Assembly (NCBI GenBank): GCA_900769945.1
Contig: CAAGIO010000022.1
Coordinates: forward strand, 1-64,000
Source: Bacteroidales bacterium
GTDB taxonomy: Bacteria; Bacteroidota; Bacteroidia; Bacteroidales; F082
DNA: 64,000 nucleotides
Direction of reading: 5' to 3'
Shown: positions 54,182-62,772 of the stretch, piece by piece
How positions within the stretch are numbered: position 1 is the stretch's first letter
How the letters are laid out: every line of letters begins with the position of its first letter
Translations under genes and position numbers: made by a program
The notes under the pieces: model-generated
Seen by the model: the letters and a program-made list of their open reading frames with translations, nothing else
Database searches by the model: none
What the model was told of the DNA's origin: nothing

Positions 54182-55486
54182 CTATTTCTTTGAAAATTTA
54201 CCCAAGAACGAGATGATGATGTCTTTGAACACAGCGACATCCTCTTTTGAAATCGCCAATTCCTTAGATGAAACTCCTGTCACTCTCTTGAATACAATCC
54301 ATTGGTAAATTATTGTGGCAAAATGAGTTAGCGAGGCGGATATTCCTGCCCCGACCATTCCGTACAGCGGGATTAAAAAATATAGCGATGGGATAGTGAC
54401 TGCCAGACCGACTGTCGCCCCATAAAGGTTATGCTTCGGCATGTCGATGCCTGAGAAGAAATGGCAGAAGATGGTGTTCGCCGTCAAGAAGATGATGCCC
54501 GGTGCAAGAGCTATTATCACTACTTTCATTTCTGCAAAACTCTCGGTGAAGATGAATGAGTAGAAGTCTGTTGGTAGAAGGCAAAGCACTAATATACAGG
54601 CTGTTGTGAGAAGCACTCCCACCTTTAGCAGTTGCATCGTGAGCTTGGCGGCCTCTCCCTTGTCGGAAAGATTGCTTATCTTTGAGAACTGTACCAGCGC
54701 GATGCTCTGTCCTATCAGCTTGGGAGCCTCCGAGACCTGTGTCGAGGAATTATACACCCCAACTTTTGCATCTCCTCCAAAACTCTTGATAATCCAAAAA
54801 CTGAGCCTCTTGTTTAATGTGGATACCAATGTTGACAGCTGTATTATCGCACCAAAACGGAACATCTCCTTCACCGTTGACCTTAACGGTTCCTTACCCT
54901 TGTCGTTGATGTATTGCCAGATCTGTGTGAATCCGCTTAGGCATGCCACGCTGTATCCTGTGAGAAGGGAATAGATGAACGCCCTCTCGTCACGTAAGTC
55001 GAAAATGAAGATATATGCCAACATCGATAAGAACTGCGTCATGAACTGAATGATGTACAACACGTTCTGTGCGCCGACACGCTCTTTGCCAAGCAAAATG
55101 TTCATGTTGAAGTTGTGAAGGCTGTAAACCATGACGAGTGTCAGTACCAATGTCTCGTATCCTATAGGAATGAATTTGTGAAGCGTTTCAGGGAAATAGC
55201 TCATCATCAGGAGTATTACCGAGGCGTACAGCACCCCAACGAAGGCGGTCCAGCCGTAAGATATTTTCAGGAGGGTGGAGAATGACTTCCGTGGGGTGAA
55301 GAAGATGAGGCCGCTGCCGGAAAGGAACTCTGTCCCGATGAGCAAGAGTGACACATCGAGAAGCACCGTGCCGCATATTCCCCACGCCTCGTCGCCAAGG
55401 AATTGTGCGCCTAACCATAGCGTCATGAACCCTATGACTGATTGTAACGCCTTCGTCCCGAATGTCCCGAAAATCTTCTTTATCAT
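54182..55486 (-). CDS. Polysaccharide/oligosaccharide flippase (MOP superfamily)
   Basis: A 434-aa membrane protein with about twelve hydrophobic helices, of the Wzx/polysaccharide-transport type. Recognisable pieces are GTFGTKALQSVIGFMTLWLGAQFLG at the N-terminus and the repeated amphipathic pattern, for example KSFGGDAKVGVYNSSTQVSEAPKLIG. Such proteins move undecaprenyl- or lipid-linked sugars across the inner membrane. Its start overlaps the upstream formyltransferase/GINT1-like gene by 4 bases (ATGA), tying it to glycan assembly. Substrate unknown. Confidence 0.87.
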   Translation of the reverse strand: MIKKIFGTFGTKALQSVIGFMTLWLGAQFLGDEAWGICGTVLLDVSLLLIGTEFLSGSGLIFFTPRKSFSTLLKISYGWTAFVGVLYASVILLMMSYFPETLHKFIPIGYETLVLTLVMVYSLHNFNMNILLGKERVGAQNVLYIIQFMTQFLSMLAYIFIFDLRDERAFIYSLLTGYSVACLSGFTQIWQYINDKGKEPLRSTVKEMFRFGAIIQLSTLVSTLNKRLSFWIIKSFGGDAKVGVYNSSTQVSEAPKLIGQSIALVQFSKISNLSDKGEAAKLTMQLLKVGVLLTTACILVLCLLPTDFYSFIFTESFAEMKVVIIALAPGIIFLTANTIFCHFFSGIDMPKHNLYGATVGLAVTIPSLYFLIPLYGMVGAGISASLTHFATIIYQWIVFKRVTGVSSKELAISKEDVAVFKDIIISFLGKFSKK

Positions 55487-57153
55487 AGTCGCTGTCTTAA
55501 TTGCTGGATGAATCCTTCGATGGTGAATGTGAAACGCTTGGCATCGAAGACGGTGATGTGCTTGTCCCCGTTGATGGTGTGTATCCCCTTGTTGTACTTG
55601 CTGTTACGCAAGGGCTTTATCTCCATTATCTCTTTCTCTTCATAATAGTCCTCCGAGATGGCGGTTATCTCGTTCAGGATGATGGACTGTCCATAATGCT
55701 CGGTGCTGTTTTGCGCCGGACGTATTATCCTGCCGTTCATCTCGAATATCCTGCCTCCTTGCCTTGAGTTCCTGCAGTCAATCTTCACGGGGTTGAGTGG
55801 GTGTGGCTTATAAGGCCCTCGCATGTCGTCTGCCACATATATCATAAGGTGTGTGTGCGAATGCTGTTTTGGTGTGAGGAAAAGATACCATTGCCCGCCT
55901 TGGTTGTACAATGCGGCATCGACAAAGGCATCTCCGATGAGCAGGTCGCTGTCGTGCTGCAACGAAAGTCTGTCTTCATCAAAACGATACAGCGTTACTT
56001 TCCTCGTTTTGTTCGCCTCCGGCATACAGAATATCACGCCTTCATGCTCGAAAACGAACGGGAACGAACGGTGCTCGGCGAAGTCACCTATTTTATATAA
56101 GGTGTTGAAATGCTCCGACATCTTTGCCACCGCAAGGTCTGACTTGCCTCTCTTATTTGAAAACCACTCGAAGAAAAGATAGGTGTCTCTTGCTGTGCTA
56201 ATAACAAATGGGTCGGCAAAGTACTCCTGCCTTCCAACCTTGATATTACTCTTTAACCATTGAATATCAAGACTATCCCTCTTATCGCTGTTGATGAAAT
56301 CCTCGATGGGGCAAAGACAGTAGCCTACGTTCCAATCCTCTTGTTTGAAAAGGAAACTCAGGTGGAAGACGAGCCTCCTCCAAAGGCATAGCCAGAGGTA
56401 GCGCAGCATCTGGATGTTCTTAGGCGGATGAAGGATTGGCGCGTCCGATGTGGATAACTCCGGCTCCAATGTGCCTTTGCTCTTGAGAATCATACAGGCC
56501 TGTAGCGGCATCATCTCCGATTGTGTCAACAAGGTGTCAAGATGCTGTTTGTAAGAATGTAAAATAGTGTTAAAATGCAGCCTGCTGATAATCAATCCTT
56601 TGTCAAGCTTGTCGGTGAGTCTCTGTAAGATGACGCCGTTTTTTGGCGTCTTACGCATGAACTCCCAGAATCCGGGAGGCCCGCCACGTACAACGCGTTC
56701 GTCGTCATGATGATACGACCATATCCCGTGCCTCGCACAATCCAAAATGTCGCCTCTAACAATGTCGAAGCCGAAGCGCAAGATGAAGTCCAAGCCGTAT
56801 GACTTGATGGTCTCGATATCACTTTGTTGGAAATAGGTGGAGATACCTTTTTTTATAGGGCGGCACCTTATCACGCTCGCATTCCGGGTCAGACTGCTGA
56901 TGTCGGCGGGTTTCTTGCTTTCAGGACGGAAGAAATATCGGTTCCAAATCCTAAAAAACACTATCTTGTAAGGATACCTCCTTATTTTGTCCCAGAGCGA
57001 ACTATATTCGCAGGGCTCACCCGCATTCTCGATGACTAACGACAGTGTGATGCCGTTATCAGTCAAATGCTTAATGGTCTCATACTGCCAACGCTCTACT
57101 GTGTTGCAGTTGACCATGATGCCGAATCGGATGTTTGTCTCTGTGCCTTTCAT
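55483..57153 (-). CDS. Formyltransferase-like domain fused to a GINT1-type propeller domain
   Basis: A 556-aa protein without a signal peptide or clear membrane helix. The N-terminal part (about 7-250) resembles formyltransferases, with GLDFILRFGFDIVRGDIL, YHHDDERVVRGGPPGFWE and KLDKGLIISRLHF. The asparagine of the usual NxH motif is not evident. The C-terminal part (about 280-530) resembles the beta-propeller region of glucosamine inositolphosphorylceramide transferase-like proteins (YFADPFVI...YLFFEWFS, RSFPFVFEHEGVIFCMPEAN, GRIIRPAQNS). That fold is also seen in GH43-like enzymes. It probably modifies or transfers a sugar in the flippase pathway. I start at ATG 57153; the TTG at 57168 lies in the promoter. 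Confidence 0.7.
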   Translation of the reverse strand: MKGTETNIRFGIMVNCNTVERWQYETIKHLTDNGITLSLVIENAGEPCEYSSLWDKIRRYPYKIVFFRIWNRYFFRPESKKPADISSLTRNASVIRCRPIKKGISTYFQQSDIETIKSYGLDFILRFGFDIVRGDILDCARHGIWSYHHDDERVVRGGPPGFWEFMRKTPKNGVILQRLTDKLDKGLIISRLHFNTILHSYKQHLDTLLTQSEMMPLQACMILKSKGTLEPELSTSDAPILHPPKNIQMLRYLWLCLWRRLVFHLSFLFKQEDWNVGYCLCPIEDFINSDKRDSLDIQWLKSNIKVGRQEYFADPFVISTARDTYLFFEWFSNKRGKSDLAVAKMSEHFNTLYKIGDFAEHRSFPFVFEHEGVIFCMPEANKTRKVTLYRFDEDRLSLQHDSDLLIGDAFVDAALYNQGGQWYLFLTPKQHSHTHLMIYVADDMRGPYKPHPLNPVKIDCRNSRQGGRIFEMNGRIIRPAQNSTEHYGQSIILNEITAISEDYYEEKEIMEIKPLRNSKYNKGIHTINGDKHITVFDAKRFTFTIEGFIQQLRQRL

Positions 57154-57165
57154 CGTTTCAAAGCG

Positions 57166-57173
57166 CAAAAATA
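57166..57173 (-). promoter_or_regulatory. -7 promoter box of the formyltransferase-flippase operon
   Basis: Minus-strand TATTTTTG followed by C, 12 bases before the ATG at 57153. Contains a misleading in-frame TTG. Confidence 0.7.
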
Positions 57174-57218
57174 CTAAAATATTTTATGTTTATGAACCGA
57201 GGAAACAATAAATTATCC

Positions 57219-57226
57219 TATCTTTG
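57219..57226 (+). promoter_or_regulatory. -7 promoter box of the GT2 fusion gene
   Basis: TATCTTTG followed by CA, 18 bases before the ATG at 57245. The TTG at 57224 is in frame with the gene but belongs to the promoter. Confidence 0.7.
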
Positions 57227-57244
57227 CAACTTAAAATTAGTCTG

Positions 57245-59200
57245 ATGAAACTGTCGGTAGTTATTGTCAATTATAATGTGGAGCATTTTTTGGAACAATG
57301 CCTTTATTCAGTGCGCAGGGCGATGCAAGGTGTTGAAGGTGAGGTGTTTGTTGTGGATAATAATTCTGTTGACGGTTCTCTGAAGATGCTTGCGGCTAAG
57401 TTCCCGGAGGTCAAGGTGATTGCCAACAAGGAGAATGTGGGTTTCGCGAAGGCTAACAATCAGGCGATAAGGCTCTCTAAGGGCGAGTATGTGCTTCTCT
57501 TGAATCCTGACACTGTTGTTGAAGACGACACTTTCACAAAGACCATCGCATTCATGGACTCGCATCCTGACGCGGGAGGTCTCGGAGTGAAGATGGTGGA
57601 CGGCAAGGGACGTTTCCTGCCTGAGTCGAAACGTGGGCTTCCAACACCTATGACGGCGTTCTATAAGATTTTCGGACTGTCGAAACTGTTTCCTCACTCA
57701 AGGCGTTTCTCAAAGTATCATCTCGGATACCTTGATGAAGATGAGGTCAATCCCGTTGACATCCTTGCTGGCGCGTTCATGCTTATGCGCCGTGCGACTC
57801 TCGATAAGTGCGGGCTCCTCGACGAGACATTCTTCATGTATGGCGAAGACATCGACCTCTCATACAGGATAACGCTCGCGGGATATAAGAACTATTATTT
57901 CCCGGAGACGAGGATAATACATTATAAAGGTGAGAGCACCAAGAAGACAAGCGTCAACTATGTCCTTGTGTTCTATAAGGCTATGGAGATTTTCGCTAAG
58001 AAGCATTTCGGGCAGAAACGTGCGCGCCTGTTCTCCTTCGTGATAAACTTCGCGATATATTTCAGGGCTTTCCTCGCACTTGTGTCGCAGTTCATCGGGA
58101 AGATTTACATGCCGCTTCTTGACGCTGTCATCGGTTATACTGGGCTCGCCACCATAAGCTATCTTTGGGGCAACCTCACTGTTTATCAAGGCTTCGGCTC
58201 CTATCCTCTGTTCCCGTTGTTCACCCTTATCCTTCCCGGCTATCTGCTGATATGGCTGCTTTCGTCTTTCTTTACAGGCGGATACGACAAACCATATAGA
58301 ATCGCGCCAGCCTTGTCGGGCATTATCCTTGGCACCGTGATGGTCCTCGTCCTTTACGCGCTGCTGCCTATCGACCTGCGTGTGTCAAGGGCTATCATTC
58401 TTTTCGGAATGCTCTGGATGTCACTGCAGATGACAGCCACCCGCGCTATCGCCTACTGGCTGCGCCTCGCTGACTTCCAATACGGCAGGAATGCCGTGAA
58501 ACGTTTCCTCGTGATAGGCGGAGTGGAAGAGACACGACGCGTGGAACAGCTGCTGAAAAGCACTTCTATTAAACCTGACTTTATCGGCCTCGTTTATCCA
58601 AGTAACGACTTCGCTCTTCCGGATAACTATCTCGGTAACCTCTGCCAAGTGCCGGATATCATCAATATCTACAAGATTACTGAGATTATCTTCTGCTCAA
58701 AGGACATCTCTCATAGCGAAATCATTGACAAGATGGTGGAGTGGAAGGCAAGCAAACTCGATTATAAGATAGCTCCCGTTGACACCCTCTCTATTATTGG
58801 AAGTAACTCCATTAATACAAGGGGAGACCTCTATACTATTGATATTAAGACGATTAACACGGCTCCTAACAGAAGGAAAAAACGTCTCTTCGACTTCTTC
58901 GTCTCCTTGTCAGGAATTTTGTTCTGGCTCTTCGCCGCCGTCATTATCAATAAACCCGTCCGCTTCCTCCGCGACTGCTTCAAGGTGCTGCTCGGCGGCT
59001 ACTCTTGGGTCGGTTATTGCGAAACTCAACGTCATGAGGTCAAACTGCCGGAGATTAAAAAAGGTATTTATAATCCGTCATCCATCGTCGAGGAGGCTCT
59101 CGATGACGACGCACGCGAACAACTTAACATCATGTATGCAAGAGATTATACTGTGCATAAGGATATTAATATCCTCTATAGGAAACTGTTGAAACGATGA
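57245..59200 (+). CDS. GT2 glycosyltransferase fused to a WbaP-like, apparently non-catalytic module
   Basis: A 651-aa membrane protein. Residues 1-255 are a family 2 glycosyltransferase: SVVIVNYN, VVDNNSVDGS, LLLNPDTVVEDD and FFMYGEDIDLSYR, close to rhamnosyltransferase-like enzymes. Four to five helices (about 265-405) lead to a Rossmann-like domain (415-520, RFLVIGGVEETRRVEQLLKS) and a re-entrant-like helix (547-567, RLFDFFVSLSGILFWLFAAVI), the plan of WbaP/UDP-sugar phosphoglycosyl transferases. GGYSWVGYCETQRHEVKLPEIKKGI echoes the MSLVGPRP...LKPGI segment of those enzymes. The catalytic Asp-Glu motif is missing, so the second half probably only anchors or regulates the GT2. It belongs to the surface-glycan region. 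Confidence 0.8.
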   Translation: MKLSVVIVNYNVEHFLEQCLYSVRRAMQGVEGEVFVVDNNSVDGSLKMLAAKFPEVKVIANKENVGFAKANNQAIRLSKGEYVLLLNPDTVVEDDTFTKTIAFMDSHPDAGGLGVKMVDGKGRFLPESKRGLPTPMTAFYKIFGLSKLFPHSRRFSKYHLGYLDEDEVNPVDILAGAFMLMRRATLDKCGLLDETFFMYGEDIDLSYRITLAGYKNYYFPETRIIHYKGESTKKTSVNYVLVFYKAMEIFAKKHFGQKRARLFSFVINFAIYFRAFLALVSQFIGKIYMPLLDAVIGYTGLATISYLWGNLTVYQGFGSYPLFPLFTLILPGYLLIWLLSSFFTGGYDKPYRIAPALSGIILGTVMVLVLYALLPIDLRVSRAIILFGMLWMSLQMTATRAIAYWLRLADFQYGRNAVKRFLVIGGVEETRRVEQLLKSTSIKPDFIGLVYPSNDFALPDNYLGNLCQVPDIINIYKITEIIFCSKDISHSEIIDKMVEWKASKLDYKIAPVDTLSIIGSNSINTRGDLYTIDIKTINTAPNRRKKRLFDFFVSLSGILFWLFAAVIINKPVRFLRDCFKVLLGGYSWVGYCETQRHEVKLPEIKKGIYNPSSIVEEALDDDAREQLNIMYARDYTVHKDINILYRKLLKR

Positions 59201-59237
59201 TTTTTTTTGTATTGAAATATATTAACTTTTTAATTAG

Positions 59238-60197
59238 ATGTTAACCAGAAGATTTTTGAGAATCAAAGTGTTGCAGGCACTTTACGCTTATTTTGAATCG
59301 GGCGAGCAAGTCATCGCCAACGGAATGAAAGAACTATTGGAAAGCATTGATAAACTGCATGAGCTCTTTGTATGGCAACTGTCGTTCCTCGTTGAGACAA
59401 AACGTTTTGCAGAGAATAAAATCTCTGACAAGAAGAACAAATTCCTCCCAACAGAAGAGGACCTTAACCCGAATATGCGCTACGTCAATAACAGGGTGAT
59501 TGCCGCTATTGAGAATAATAAGGATTTCTGCAGGACTGAAGCCGCGCTGAAGATAAACTGGGGCGACAGCCAAGACGTGGTCAAGAACTACTATAATATC
59601 ATGATAAAGTCTAAAGAATATGATGCTTATATGAACGCTAAGACTGACAGCTTCGGACAAGATAAGAAGTTCATCGTTGACATGCTCACATCATATTTCT
59701 CTGACCTTGAAGTGCTTCAGGACTTCTATGAGGATAAAAGCATATATTTCTGCGATGATTACTACCTCGTCCTCTCTCTCCTGATAAAGTTCTTTACAGA
59801 AATGAAGAAACTTGACGTTGATGACAAGCTCCCATCTATATACAAAAGGGACGGCATTGACCCGAATGCTGACGAGGACTTCGTGAAGAACCTCTTCAGG
59901 GAGACTATCAATCACGCTGACGAACTCGGAAGACTCGTCGCAGACAATACCAACAACTGGGAGAAAGAACGTATCTGCGTCATGGATATGCTGATTCTGA
60001 AGATGGCTCTCGCTGAGCTGCTTTACTTCCCTTTCGTTCCAGTGAAAGTCACTATGAACGAGTATATAGAGATTTCAAAGTATTTCAGCACCCCGAAGAG
60101 CAAGGTGTTCGTGAACGGCATCATCGACAGGATTTACAAGAAGCTGTCAGAAGACGGAAAAATAATTAAAAGAGGTATTGGACTGCTCGGTAACTAA
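59238..60197 (+). CDS. nusB: Transcription antitermination factor NusB
   Basis: A 319-aa cytosolic RNA-binding protein for rRNA antitermination. It begins MLTRRFLRIKVLQALYAYFE and ends with the core NusB helices: KERICVMDMLILKMALAELLYFPFVPVKVTMNEYIEISKYFSTPKSKVFVNGIIDRIYKKL (the split core around position 230-300). It is about twice the length of E. coli NusB (139 aa) because of an acidic middle insertion; long NusB proteins are normal in Bacteroidota. porQ follows after 44 bases. Confidence 0.93.
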   Translation: MLTRRFLRIKVLQALYAYFESGEQVIANGMKELLESIDKLHELFVWQLSFLVETKRFAENKISDKKNKFLPTEEDLNPNMRYVNNRVIAAIENNKDFCRTEAALKINWGDSQDVVKNYYNIMIKSKEYDAYMNAKTDSFGQDKKFIVDMLTSYFSDLEVLQDFYEDKSIYFCDDYYLVLSLLIKFFTEMKKLDVDDKLPSIYKRDGIDPNADEDFVKNLFRETINHADELGRLVADNTNNWEKERICVMDMLILKMALAELLYFPFVPVKVTMNEYIEISKYFSTPKSKVFVNGIIDRIYKKLSEDGKIIKRGIGLLGN

Positions 60198-60241
60198 AAT
60201 ATTATCCAAAAATATTCGTTAACCCCTAAAATATTATTAAA

Positions 60242-61297
60242 GTGAAAAAGAGTTATCTGCTGCTTTTTGCGTTGTTTTGTCTGCTGTCTGTTGATATTCA
60301 GGGGCAGACTAATAAAGGTGCGTACTCTTTCCTTGATGCGACGAACTCTGCAAGGGTCGCTGCTCTTGGAGGTGTGATGCTCCCTATCGATGATTCTGAT
60401 ATCCAGCTCGGAGTCTTTAACCCTTCCTTGATAAACAATGACTTGCATAACGATATCGCATTGTCGTATGTTAATTACTATGCGGGTATTAACTTTTTCA
60501 CCGGACAATATTCACGCACCTTCGACAAGATTGGGAGCTATTCTGCTACTCTTCAGTTCCATAGCTACGGTGATTTCAAGTATGCTGACGCTAATGGTGA
60601 CCTAACCGGCGGCTCGTTCTCGCCCTCCGACTTCTCTTTCACCGTCGGGTGGGGACGCCAGCTCGACCCGCATTGGTCTATTGGCGCCAACGTGAAACTC
60701 TGCGGTATCCAGTATGAGTCGTTCAAGACCTTCGCCCTTGCCGCCGATGTCGCAGGAAGCTATAAGAGCAATGACGGCTGGATGTTCTCACTTGCCGCTC
60801 GTAACATCGGTTATGAGCTGTACTCAAACTTTGAGGGAAGTCGTAACAAACTTCCTTTCAAGATGACCGCCGGAGTAGCTAAACGCCTCGAACACTTGCC
60901 ATTCCTCTTCTCTATCATGTATGATAATATTCAGAAATGGGACCTCACCTTTGACGACCCCCTCGACCTGAATAACAACACCGACCCGATAACGGGGGAG
61001 AAGAGGTCTAAATCCAAAATTGCACAGTTCGGGGATAACCTTATGAGGCATATCGTCCTCGGCGGCGAGCTGTATATAGGCAAAAACCTCGTCCTGCGCG
61101 TGGCATGTAACTACGGCGAACGACAGAATATGATGACGCCAACAAGAAAAGGACTCTGCGGCTTCTCTTACGGCTTCGGACTGAAGATTTGGAGACTGAG
61201 AATCGACTACTCACGCTCCGAAATGCATATCTTCGGCTCCCCAAACTATATTACTGTGTCAACAAATATTAACCGCCTGCTGAATAACTCTTTCTAA
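60242..61297 (+). CDS. porQ: PorQ-like type IX secretion system protein
   Basis: A 351-aa outer-membrane protein with a GTG start and signal peptide (MKKSYLLLFALFCLLSVDIQGQ). The N-terminal SFLDATNSARVAALGG is characteristic of the PorQ/PorV-related barrel family, and alternating strands ending in aromatics run to the C-terminus (FSYGFGLKIWRLRIDYSRSEMHIFGSPNYITVS). PorQ acts with PorU, PorV and PorZ in attaching and processing T9SS cargo at the cell surface. No other por gene or CTD-bearing cargo is in the window. Its stop overlaps the recF start by 1 base (TAATG), which is a curious coupling. Confidence 0.88.
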   Translation: MKKSYLLLFALFCLLSVDIQGQTNKGAYSFLDATNSARVAALGGVMLPIDDSDIQLGVFNPSLINNDLHNDIALSYVNYYAGINFFTGQYSRTFDKIGSYSATLQFHSYGDFKYADANGDLTGGSFSPSDFSFTVGWGRQLDPHWSIGANVKLCGIQYESFKTFALAADVAGSYKSNDGWMFSLAARNIGYELYSNFEGSRNKLPFKMTAGVAKRLEHLPFLFSIMYDNIQKWDLTFDDPLDLNNNTDPITGEKRSKSKIAQFGDNLMRHIVLGGELYIGKNLVLRVACNYGERQNMMTPTRKGLCGFSYGFGLKIWRLRIDYSRSEMHIFGSPNYITVSTNINRLLNNSF

Positions 61298-62406
61298 TGT
61301 TCCTGCAAGAATTAAAGTTGACTAACTTCAAAAACTGCCAGTCCGCTGACCTGTTTTTCTCGGAGAAGATAAACTGTTTCGTGGGCCTTAACGGCGCAGG
61401 AAAAACCAATATCCTCGACTCTATTTATTATCTCGCGTTCTGCAAGAGCTATTTCACCGTTTCCGACAAACAGAACATCTGCCATGGCAACGACTTCTTC
61501 GCTATTCACGGCGATTTTGTATCAGACCATGACGAGACAATGACCATTTCTTGCGTCCAGAGAGAGAGCTCTAAAAAGTCGTTCAAATGTAATAAGAAAG
61601 AGTACGAGCGTCTTGCCGACCATATAGGAAAGATACCTCTCGTGATGATTTCCCCTTATGACCGCGACCTGATTAATGGAGGAAGCGAGCTGAGACGTAA
61701 GTTCGTTGATGGCGTTATCTCACAGTTCGATGCCGTTTATCTCGGTAACCTGCTGAATTACAACAAGACTCTGCTCCAAAGGAACACCCTGCTGAAGTCT
61801 TTCGCCGAGAACCGCTGTTTCGACTCCGACCTGCTATCCCTCTGGGACGAGCAACTCGTGAAATACGCCGCCCCTGTGTTTGAAAGAAGAAGGGAGTTCG
61901 TGGCCGAATTTCTGCCTGTTTTCCAGAGATATTACGATATAGTCTCCGGCACCTCCGAAATGGTTGATATCTCTTACGAGAGCTCTTTGCATAACAAGCC
62001 GCTCGAAGCACTACTCTTAGAGAATAGAGATAAGGACAAGTTCAGCACATATACCAACGCCGGCATACATAAAGACGACTTTATCTTCAATATCGACTCC
62101 CACCAAGTGAAACGATACGGCTCTCAAGGCCAACAGAAGTCGTTCGTCGTCGCAATAAAACTCGCACAGTTTGAGTTTTTTTATAATAAGATTGGCTTCA
62201 AGCCTATTCTCCTGCTCGACGACGTGTTCGACAAATTAGATGACAACAGGGTGGCCCAACTCGTCAAACTTGTAGGAAACGAACATTTCGGACAGGTGTT
62301 TATCTCTGACACTCAAAGGCAGAGGATACAGTTCCTGCTCGATAATATTGAAGGAAAACATAAGATTTTTAACGTAAATCATGGAGTGGTAAACGAAGAT
62401 GAATGA
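61297..62406 (+). CDS. recF: DNA replication/repair protein RecF
   Basis: A 369-aa SMC-like ATPase that recognises gapped DNA and works with RecO and RecR to load RecA. Walker A is G30-LNGAGKTN and the ABC signature is near YGSQGQQKSFVVAIKLAQ; Walker B is ILLLDDVFDKLDD. The DNA-contact start FLQELKLTNFKN is normal. Overlaps porQ by 1 base and the DUF721 gene by 8 bases. Confidence 0.96.
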   Translation: MFLQELKLTNFKNCQSADLFFSEKINCFVGLNGAGKTNILDSIYYLAFCKSYFTVSDKQNICHGNDFFAIHGDFVSDHDETMTISCVQRESSKKSFKCNKKEYERLADHIGKIPLVMISPYDRDLINGGSELRRKFVDGVISQFDAVYLGNLLNYNKTLLQRNTLLKSFAENRCFDSDLLSLWDEQLVKYAAPVFERRREFVAEFLPVFQRYYDIVSGTSEMVDISYESSLHNKPLEALLLENRDKDKFSTYTNAGIHKDDFIFNIDSHQVKRYGSQGQQKSFVVAIKLAQFEFFYNKIGFKPILLLDDVFDKLDDNRVAQLVKLVGNEHFGQVFISDTQRQRIQFLLDNIEGKHKIFNVNHGVVNEDE

Positions 62407-62689
62407 CCCTAATATTTCTACTTTGGCAGAGCTGATAAAAGCGTTCTATCATGAAAATAACAGGGATAACGCTATTGTGGAGCAGATTGTCATCGACTCT
62501 TGGAGAACTGTTGTCGGTGATTTCGTCGCATCTCATACCCTGAAGCTGAACATCAGGAACAACGTGCTTTTCGTGAAAGTCGATGCCGATTCCCTGAGGA
62601 ATGAGCTGCTTTTCGCTAAATCTCTTCTGATGGAGAAACTGAATATGAGGGCTGGAGATGAAATTTTAAAAGATATTGTTATAACGTAA
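62399..62689 (+). CDS. DUF721 protein (DciA-like)
   Basis: A 96-aa cytosolic protein with the DUF721 pattern: WRTVVGDFVASHTLKLNIRNNVLFVKVDADSLRNELLFAKSLLMEKLN (from about residue 37). DciA proteins load the replicative helicase DnaB in bacteria that lack DnaC/DnaI, and DUF721 genes are often found next to recF. This short form lacks a long C-terminal tail. Role as a helicase loader is inferred from family and position. Confidence 0.88.
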   Translation: MNDPNISTLAELIKAFYHENNRDNAIVEQIVIDSWRTVVGDFVASHTLKLNIRNNVLFVKVDADSLRNELLFAKSLLMEKLNMRAGDEILKDIVIT

Positions 62690-62701
62690 AATATTTTTTT
62701 T

Positions 62702-62709
62702 TATTTTTG
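62702..62709 (+). promoter_or_regulatory. -7 promoter box of efp
   Basis: TATTTTTG followed by CA, 63 bases before the ATG at 62773, leaving a leader of about 55 bases. Confidence 0.6.
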
Positions 62710-62772
62710 CAACGCTTTAGCCCAAAATAGGCTGATAGAATTAACATTTATAATAATTTAGAAGTTTGGTAT

